In this document: positions 45,089-50,825 of the stretch, in pieces
Layout: each line of letters starts with the position of its first letter
Position numbering within the stretch: the stretch's first letter is position 1
Source: Chitinophaga pinensis
GTDB taxonomy: Bacteria; Bacteroidota; Bacteroidia; NS11-12g; UBA955
Direction of reading: 5' to 3'
Assembly: GCA_945860565.1 (NCBI GenBank)
Contig: CAMAQS010000008.1
Location: 1 to 50,825 of the forward strand
Length of the DNA: 50,825 nt
Position numbers and translations under genes: made by a program
Notes under the pieces: generated by a model
What the model saw: only the letters and a program-made list of their open reading frames with translations
Told to the model about the DNA's origin: nothing
Databases searched by the model: none

Positions 45089-47508
45089 TTTATCCAGCTC
45101 ATTTTGAATCCGTGGTTGGATTCTCTGCCATTCGCCAAGAAATTGTGGACCGCTGCATTTTTGATTCATCGAAATCTCTTGCTGCAAGTTTCGAAATGTC
45201 CATTCAAACTGAAAACATTTCTCACAATTTGGATTTGTTGGATGAGTGCAATGCCTTGTTACAACAGTTTCCTTCTTTGTTTTCTTGGCAACAAGCCAAA
45301 GACATTTCACCTTGGTTGAAATATTTACATGTGGATGGATTCTTTTTGGAAGAAGAAGAATTGCAAGGAATACTCCTCGTACTTAAACAATACACCCGCT
45401 TTTTAACCACTGTTCAAAATAGGTCAAGCGAGTATCCTCAGTTTGTTCAACTCATGTCGGCAAACGATGCGGTAAAACCTTGTGTTTCTGCCATCGAACA
45501 AGTGATTGATGAAGAAGCACACATCAAATTATCCGCCACCCCCGTATATCAAAAACTGTCTCAAGAAATAAACCGGTTGGAGCGCGAAATTCGTCAACAA
45601 ACCAAAGTGATTTTTAGAGAATGGAAGGCTTTGGGTTTTGTTGCCGACACCGATGTAACCATCAGAGAAGAACGTTTGGTTATACCCGTTTTGGCCGAAT
45701 ACAAACGCAAAGTGCAAGGTTTTGTCAAAGACATTTCTGCAACTGGAAAAGTACTGTTTGTTGAACCAACTGCCATTCTCGAAATCAACAACCGATTGAA
45801 AGAACTTTTTGCCGAAAGACGGCGCGAGCGCGAGAAAATCCTAAAACAACTCACTGCAAGCTTAAAACCGCATCACGAAGGGTTAGAAAACCTCATGTCG
45901 GCTATGGCAGAAGCAGATTTTGTGTATGCCAAACAACAGGTATGTTCAAGAATAGGTGCAGAACGCCCCATCTCTCAATCAAATACGGAATTGGTTTTGA
46001 AACAAGCCTTTCATCCGGTTTTAAAACAAGAGTTAGGAAAACAAAATAAAAAAATCGTTCCATTGAACTTAACAATGGATCAAGAACGAGTAATAGTGGT
46101 GAGTGGACCAAATGCAGGTGGTAAAAGTGTGGTTCTCAAAACCGCCCTTTTATTACAATACATGTACCAATGCGGATTGTATATCTGCGCTTTGCCAGAT
46201 AGTAAACTCAGTATTTTTGAACATTTAATGATAGATTGTGGCGATGGACAATCAATAGAAGAGGGGTTGAGTACGTTTAGTGCGCACTTAAAAAACCTGA
46301 AATCTATGATTGACATTGCCAATGAAAAAACATTTATAGGCTTGGATGAATTGGGAACTGGAACAGATCCCCGTTACGGTGCACCCATTGCACAAGCCGT
46401 TTTGGAAAGAATGGTAGAACGCAAGTCATTCGTAATTGCCACTACCCACTTTTCCCAAATTAGAGAATGGGGCAGAAATGTACAATCCGTGGCTCAAGGC
46501 AGCATGGCTTATGATGCCGTTCACTTGCAACCGCTTTACACATTTGTGATGGGGAAACCGGGCAGTTCATTCGCCTTAGAACTTATGCGCAAAACAGGAT
46601 TCGATTCAGAGTGGATGGAACGAATTGGCAATTTGGCTGGAAAAGAGCTAGGTAAAACAGAAGATTTGATGCTGGACCTTGAGCGAAAAACGCAACAACT
46701 CTCACTTCAAATTGCAGAAAACGCACAGAGAAATAATCAATTAAAACAGTTAATTGAGGAATACACTGAGTTAAAAAATGTTCTTCAATCTAAAAAGAAA
46801 GTGGTTATGGAGCAAACGAAAAAAGAAGCGCAGTCTCTTTTATCAAAAGCCAATCAACAGATTGAACAAACCATTCGTATTATTAGAGAGAATTCAGCGG
46901 AAAAGAAAAAAACCACGCACGTTCGTAAACAATTGGATGAATTTAAAACATCCATGGAACGCAAGCTAGAGAACAAAATGGGAGACAACCCAACAGCGGC
47001 ATCTTCAGTTCCAGTTAAAGTTGAACCCGAAAAACCATCCCCCGAAAAAAAGATCATAAATATCATTCCAGGATCTCGGGTGAAACATAAATTAAATGGG
47101 CAAAAAGGAGAAGTAATCGACATTAAAAAAGACAAAGTGTTGGTGGTTTTTGGGTTAATCAAAATGTGGATTCCCAAAGCAGAGTTGGAAAGTACCCAAG
47201 AAGGAAATACCACCAACATTCAACAAAAAACCACTGGGTTTAATTGGGTAGAACGCCAATCGGCCTATAATACGTCTATTGATTTACATGGGTTGCGTGC
47301 TGAACAAAGCATAGAAGTCATTACAAAATGGATGGATGAGGGGTATGCCTTAGGACATAAACGGTTGAAAATCATACATGGTAGAGGAACGGGTGCCTTA
47401 AGAAAAGCAATTCGCTTGCATCTAAAATCTGTAAACTATGTAAAATCCTATGAAAATGAACGCTCAGATATGGGTGGCGATGGGTGTACAATTATTGTGC
47501 TTAATTGA
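45085..47508 (+). CDS. mutS2: MutS2 family ATPase/endonuclease
   Basis: 807 residues. MutS core domains III-V without mismatch-recognition domain I; Walker A GPNAGGKSV near residue 343, LDELGTGTDP as Walker B, a long coiled coil (about 540-640), and a C-terminal Smr nuclease domain with IDLHGLR and IHGRGTGALR. MutS2 acts on recombination intermediates or collided ribosomes in different bacteria. The start is TTG overlapping the previous stop (TTGA); it gives MIYPAHFE, matching relatives. Confidence 0.95.
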   Translation: MIYPAHFESVVGFSAIRQEIVDRCIFDSSKSLAASFEMSIQTENISHNLDLLDECNALLQQFPSLFSWQQAKDISPWLKYLHVDGFFLEEEELQGILLVLKQYTRFLTTVQNRSSEYPQFVQLMSANDAVKPCVSAIEQVIDEEAHIKLSATPVYQKLSQEINRLEREIRQQTKVIFREWKALGFVADTDVTIREERLVIPVLAEYKRKVQGFVKDISATGKVLFVEPTAILEINNRLKELFAERRREREKILKQLTASLKPHHEGLENLMSAMAEADFVYAKQQVCSRIGAERPISQSNTELVLKQAFHPVLKQELGKQNKKIVPLNLTMDQERVIVVSGPNAGGKSVVLKTALLLQYMYQCGLYICALPDSKLSIFEHLMIDCGDGQSIEEGLSTFSAHLKNLKSMIDIANEKTFIGLDELGTGTDPRYGAPIAQAVLERMVERKSFVIATTHFSQIREWGRNVQSVAQGSMAYDAVHLQPLYTFVMGKPGSSFALELMRKTGFDSEWMERIGNLAGKELGKTEDLMLDLERKTQQLSLQIAENAQRNNQLKQLIEEYTELKNVLQSKKKVVMEQTKKEAQSLLSKANQQIEQTIRIIRENSAEKKKTTHVRKQLDEFKTSMERKLENKMGDNPTAASSVPVKVEPEKPSPEKKIINIIPGSRVKHKLNGQKGEVIDIKKDKVLVVFGLIKMWIPKAELESTQEGNTTNIQQKTTGFNWVERQSAYNTSIDLHGLRAEQSIEVITKWMDEGYALGHKRLKIIHGRGTGALRKAIRLHLKSVNYVKSYENERSDMGGDGCTIIVLN

Positions 47509-47514
47509 TATTGG

Positions 47515-47548
47515 TTGTTTTACAAATGATTGAAAGGAGTTAACTTTG
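47515..47548 (+). promoter_or_regulatory. Promoter of folD
   Basis: TTG (47515-47517), 23 bases, TAACTTTG (47541-47548), with the ATG five bases later at 47554, so the folD message would be nearly leaderless. Confidence 0.6.
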
Positions 47549-47553
47549 TAGCC

Positions 47554-48435
47554 ATGGCAGAAATTTTGGATGGAAAAGCAGTTTCCGATTTTTTTAAACA
47601 AGAAATTGCAAAGGAGGTGTTAGCCATTACCGCAGCTGGAAATAGAGCTCCACACTTAGTAGCCATTTTGGTAGGCAACGACGGTGGCAGTAAAACCTAC
47701 GTTGAAGCCAAGAAAAAAGCTTGTAAATTGGTGGGTTTTGAGGGGACAGTTTTATATTTTCCAGATACAATTTCGCAAGATGAATTGTTAGCAAAAGTGA
47801 ACGAAATTAATGACGACCCAAACATTGATGGATTGATTGTTCAACTGCCTTTGCCAAAACACATAAATGAAAATGCCGTTACCCAAACCATTGTTCCTGA
47901 GAAAGATGTAGATGGTTTTCACGACATTAACATGGGTAAACTCGCAAAAGGAGACAACTCGGGATATACTTCTGCTACACCCCTAGGAATTACCATGTTG
48001 TTAAAATATTATGGCATTGAAACAGCAGGAAAACATGCTGTGGTCATTGGTCGAAGCAACATTGTTGGCAGACCAATGAGCATTTTATTGTCTAATTCCA
48101 GTGAAACTGGGAATGCCACGGTTACGCTAACCCATAGCAGGACTCAAAATCTAAAAGACATAACACTTCAAGCCGATATTATAGTGGCTGCAATAGGTCA
48201 ACCAAACTTTGTAAGCGCCGATATGGTTAAGCCCGGTGCAATAGTCATTGATGTTGGAATCACCCGTTTAGACGATTCCTCCAAGAAGGCCGGATGGAGA
48301 CTTGCTGGTGACGTCGATTTTGCGGCTGTAGAAAAAATTGCGGGTAAAATAACTCCGGTGCCAGGCGGAGTTGGACCGATGACTGTAATAGGCCTGTTAT
48401 ACAATACTTTACAAGCTAGAAAAAGACAATTATGA
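47554..48435 (+). CDS. folD: Methylenetetrahydrofolate dehydrogenase/cyclohydrolase
   Basis: 293 residues from the ATG at 47554. The catalytic Lys region YVEAKKKACK, QLPLPKHI, the NADP-binding GRSNIVGRPM and the signature PGGVGPMTV are all present. It interconverts methylene-, methenyl- and formyl-tetrahydrofolate. A TTG start at 47530 would precede the promoter box and was rejected. The stop overlaps queE by four bases (ATGA). Confidence 0.96.
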   Translation: MAEILDGKAVSDFFKQEIAKEVLAITAAGNRAPHLVAILVGNDGGSKTYVEAKKKACKLVGFEGTVLYFPDTISQDELLAKVNEINDDPNIDGLIVQLPLPKHINENAVTQTIVPEKDVDGFHDINMGKLAKGDNSGYTSATPLGITMLLKYYGIETAGKHAVVIGRSNIVGRPMSILLSNSSETGNATVTLTHSRTQNLKDITLQADIIVAAIGQPNFVSADMVKPGAIVIDVGITRLDDSSKKAGWRLAGDVDFAAVEKIAGKITPVPGGVGPMTVIGLLYNTLQARKRQL

Positions 48436-49031
48436 ACCAATATCCTGTGATGGAGCACTTTTACACCATTCAAGGTGAAGGCGTTTATGCTGGATATGCC
48501 GCCTATTTTATTCGTTTGGCGGGATGCGATGTTGGATGTACTTGGTGCGATGTAAAAGAAAGTTGGCACACCGAAGGCTATCCGAAAATGTCGGAACACG
48601 ATATGTTGGAATTGCTATTGGCAGCTGGAGCAAACCGTTGCGTAATAACCGGTGGAGAACCAACACTATACGATTTGAATCCCATTTGTGATCTGTTCCA
48701 CGAAAATGGAATAACCATGCACATTGAAACTTCGGCAGTGAATGAGATACGTGGTAATTTTGATTGGATTTGTGTGTCGCCCAAAAAGTTTAAATCTCCC
48801 ATAAAACAGGAAGTAGAAAAGGCCCATGAACTAAAAGTGGTGATTTTTAATAAATCTGACTTTCAATGGGCCGAAGATTGGGCTCCTTTTTGCAACCAAA
48901 CGTGTAAATTGTTGTTGCAGCCGGAGTGGGATAAAAAAGAAGCCATGATGCCCTTAATTATTGATTATGTGAAGGCGAATCCGCATTGGCAGATTTCGTT
49001 GCAAACACACAAATACATCCACGTTCCTTAA
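48432..49031 (+). CDS. queE: 7-carboxy-7-deazaguanine synthase
   Basis: 199 residues. Radical-SAM cluster ligands C32, C36 and C39 in GCDVGCTWCD, with the substrate-binding YTIQGEGVYAG at the N-terminus and VITGGEPT. It makes the 7-deazaguanine core for queuosine. Coupled to folD by a 4-base overlap; no other que genes are nearby, so the operon joins folate and queuosine metabolism, both of which draw on GTP. Confidence 0.94.
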   Translation: MNQYPVMEHFYTIQGEGVYAGYAAYFIRLAGCDVGCTWCDVKESWHTEGYPKMSEHDMLELLLAAGANRCVITGGEPTLYDLNPICDLFHENGITMHIETSAVNEIRGNFDWICVSPKKFKSPIKQEVEKAHELKVVIFNKSDFQWAEDWAPFCNQTCKLLLQPEWDKKEAMMPLIIDYVKANPHWQISLQTHKYIHVP

Positions 49032-49089
49032 AAAAAGACGAATTCACAGGGTGTGTGTAATTCATGCCTTTCAACATTTTTCTTTCATT

Positions 49090-49097
49090 TAATTTTG
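49090..49097 (+). promoter_or_regulatory. -7 box TAATTTTG upstream of the serine hydrolase gene
   Basis: Exact TAnnTTTG ending five bases before the ATG at 49103. No -33 TTG at the usual distance. It supports 49103 as start over the earlier ATG at 49064. Confidence 0.5.
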
Positions 49098-49102
49098 AAC
49101 CC

Positions 49103-50227
49103 ATGTGGCTTTCCGAAGTTCGAGTGCTTTTTTTATTGGTTTGTCTGGGATTTACATCCCTGCAAGCACAACAGTTTAAGCCCAAATTTAAAGCCAAAAC
49201 AACTGAACAAAGTTTGAAGGAGACCACCGTTCCATTTTCGGATACCACTCAGAAAAAAATTGCCAATTTTTTCAAGTATCACGCTTACGTTGGCGATTTT
49301 AATGGTACCTACCTAATGTTTAAAAGGGATAGCCTTATTTATGGCTCCCATGGTTATTCCATTCATAGCACCAAAGACTCTGTATTGCCCGGTGACATTT
49401 TTCAACTCGCTTCTGTATCGAAAATTTTTACCGGTATGAGTGTAATGATGTTGCATCAAGATGGCGTTTTAAATATCGATGATTCAGTCCATTGGTATAT
49501 TCCTGAACTCATTGTTAAGAATTTAACCATAAGACAGTTGCTTAGTCATACCAGTGGATTGCCGGATTATTTTTATCTGAGTTATAGAGATTTTGTTTTG
49601 GATGAAGGACAAACACACTTGCGAAACGAACAAATTGTTCAACTGATTAATCAGCAAGGTCCAAGGAAATTTGCTTGGCCCGGATATTACGATTATTGCA
49701 ACACAAATTATGTGTTTCTAAGTCTAATTGTAGAAAGGGTTACCTCAAAGGATTTTCGCTCATTTGTAAATGACAATGTATTTAGAATGGCGGACATGAA
49801 ATTTAGCCATATATGCAATTTTGATAGTTTGGCCTTGGTGAATTATCCCGTGCAAGGGTATAACAACTGGAATGTATTTGATGATGTGATGTTTAATGGA
49901 ACTACAGGTGATAAAGGCGTTTATTCCAATGTGTTTGAAATGTTTTTGTTGGATAGGGCCTTGCGTGGTTCTTATATTTTACATAAAAATACCAAAGATG
50001 AAATGTGGACACCGCAAACGGTTACCAGTTCGGATGGATATTATGCCCTTGGTTGGAGGGTGCGTTGGATAGACAATCAAAAATGGGTGTTTCACAACGG
50101 ATGGTGGAAAGGGTTTAGAACCTATTATTGGCGCTGCTTAGACGACGATAAGTGTTTCGTAGTTCTAACAAACAATGTTCATGGACGCTTTTTGAGTACT
50201 GTAGAAATGGTTTCTCTGCTTCGCTGA
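49103..50227 (+). CDS. Exported beta-lactamase-family serine hydrolase
   Basis: 374 residues from the ATG at 49103; the longer frame from 49064 lacks a proper signal and starts before the -7 box. Signal peptide ends near SLQA. Class C/penicillin-binding fold motifs: SVSK (S104-K107), YCN (Y198-N200) in YDYCNTNY, and HNG in VFHNGWWKG. LTIRQLLSHTSGLPDYF is characteristic of this esterase/peptidase family. It is more likely an esterase or D-aminopeptidase than a true resistance enzyme. One base separates its stop from that of the convergent gene. Confidence 0.9.
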   Translation: MWLSEVRVLFLLVCLGFTSLQAQQFKPKFKAKTTEQSLKETTVPFSDTTQKKIANFFKYHAYVGDFNGTYLMFKRDSLIYGSHGYSIHSTKDSVLPGDIFQLASVSKIFTGMSVMMLHQDGVLNIDDSVHWYIPELIVKNLTIRQLLSHTSGLPDYFYLSYRDFVLDEGQTHLRNEQIVQLINQQGPRKFAWPGYYDYCNTNYVFLSLIVERVTSKDFRSFVNDNVFRMADMKFSHICNFDSLALVNYPVQGYNNWNVFDDVMFNGTTGDKGVYSNVFEMFLLDRALRGSYILHKNTKDEMWTPQTVTSSDGYYALGWRVRWIDNQKWVFHNGWWKGFRTYYWRCLDDDKCFVVLTNNVHGRFLSTVEMVSLLR

Positions 50228-50228
50228 A

Positions 50229-50825
50229 TTATTCGGAAATTACAATTCTTTTCAATCCGAAATTACACCGAATGGTGTAAATGCCTGGCGAAAATTTATC
50301 GACGTTGGCTTCTTGGTTTTCTATTTTGAGGGATGTGAACTGTCCATTCATGGAAATAAGTTCAGCCCATGCCACCTGGTGCGGAAATACAATTTTATTT
50401 TGCTGAACATTGTGATAAATGCGTGCAAGAATTGGATTTTTTTCTACAGAATTAAACTGTCCTTGATTGATTACGCCTACTGCATCTAAATCAAAACCAC
50501 TACTAATAAATGGAGTAGGCCAGGGGTCGTTGATGATATTTCCGCGGCTATCTATGCTGCCTTTTTGCGTTTCGATATTCCCTATCACGTCTATTATTTT
50601 AACGAAATATATAGTTGAAGGAAATTCTGGACTATCCACAAAATCTTCCAAATCGAAAGGGGTTCCATACGGCATGCGGTATTTTCCAGCCAAATTGTGA
50701 ATGGAATCAGCCATTGTTGCGCCGAATGAAGATGTTTGAATATTTGTTGAAGTGAGCGATACAGAGGGGAATCTATAAAAACGAACTCCATCTTCACTCA
50801 CTTCCACATGTGCCAGTTCCAAAAA
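50229..50825 (-). CDS. C-terminal part of an exported protein, probably T9SS-sorted (5' end outside window)
   Basis: The frame is open to the window edge, giving 198 residues of a larger protein. Text such as FPSTIYFVKIIDVIGN and HVEVSEDGVRFYRFPSVS recalls cell-surface proteins that display dates or labels in Bacteroidota, but I do not recognise a catalytic domain. The last 70 residues (WAELISMNGQFTSLKIEN, FSPGIYTIRCNFGLKRIVIS) resemble a T9SS sorting tail. Its start lies beyond 50825. Confidence 0.65.
   Translation of the reverse strand, partial: FLELAHVEVSEDGVRFYRFPSVSLTSTNIQTSSFGATMADSIHNLAGKYRMPYGTPFDLEDFVDSPEFPSTIYFVKIIDVIGNIETQKGSIDSRGNIINDPWPTPFISSGFDLDAVGVINQGQFNSVEKNPILARIYHNVQQNKIVFPHQVAWAELISMNGQFTSLKIENQEANVDKFSPGIYTIRCNFGLKRIVISE

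Overview
The window comes from a Bacteroidota chromosome, probably Flavobacteriales or a nearby order. The evidence is AT-rich DNA; promoters of the TTG-N17-23-TAnnTTTG type instead of -35/-10 boxes; almost no Shine-Dalgarno sequences; proteins with C-terminal type IX secretion (T9SS) sorting domains; and Bacteroidota-specific families (DUF4294, DUF4296, a short TruB, a long Lgt, HmuY-like haem proteins, HscA). Most genes are core chromosomal. I saw no tRNA, rRNA, CRISPR array or prophage.

Layout: (1) 1-7850: the 3' end of uvrC, pabB, then a minus-strand run murB / large T9SS protein / truB / TlpA-like thioredoxin lipoprotein / OmpR-type regulator. (2) 8000-16849: carotenoid genes crtZ-crtI-crtB (+) and crtD-cruF (-), separated by radA, an Nfu scaffold gene and a long-chain acyl-CoA synthetase gene. 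They would convert GGPP to lycopene and then to 1-hydroxy-3,4-didehydro, 3-hydroxylated xanthophylls of the saproxanthin/myxol kind; no lycopene cyclase is present. (3) 17000-26770: a 62-residue lipoprotein with its own promoter and terminator, a mini-T9SS protein / acetyltransferase / rhomboid operon, a nucleoside transporter, dsbD-gmhA, a glucosaminidase-LysM protein, aspartate kinase and fructose-bisphosphatase. (4) 26759-33258: a five-gene minus-strand unit, HmuY-like T9SS protein / TonB-dependent receptor / HmuY-like lipoprotein / TolB-like propeller / recO, best read as haem (iron) capture at the cell surface. An ABC permease and binding protein of the iron/B12 class lie at 39.1-41.2 kb without an ATPase. 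(5) 33480-42774: hscA, a beta-barrel protein, mtaB, lgt, DUF4294, a DivIC/FtsB-like gene and dnaN. (6) 42797-44072: the only accessory patch, a REP-associated tyrosine transposase (RAYT) gene set among GGTCGACC-type palindromic repeats. (7) 44073-50825: yggS, a DUF4296 lipoprotein, mutS2, folD, queE, a serine hydrolase and the 3' end of another cell-surface protein.

Two genome-scale habits stand out. Eight of nine convergent gene pairs have abutting or overlapping stop codons, two of them sharing one TTAA. Many genes carry the -7 box TAnnTTTG only 4-7 bases before the start codon, which predicts leaderless or nearly leaderless mRNAs.

The best candidate for something new is the REP-RAYT patch. 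A 23-base repeat occurs as a 22/23-identical inverted pair about 0.9 kb apart around the transposase gene, with several decayed copies beside it; one copy is bracketed by an 8-base direct repeat.
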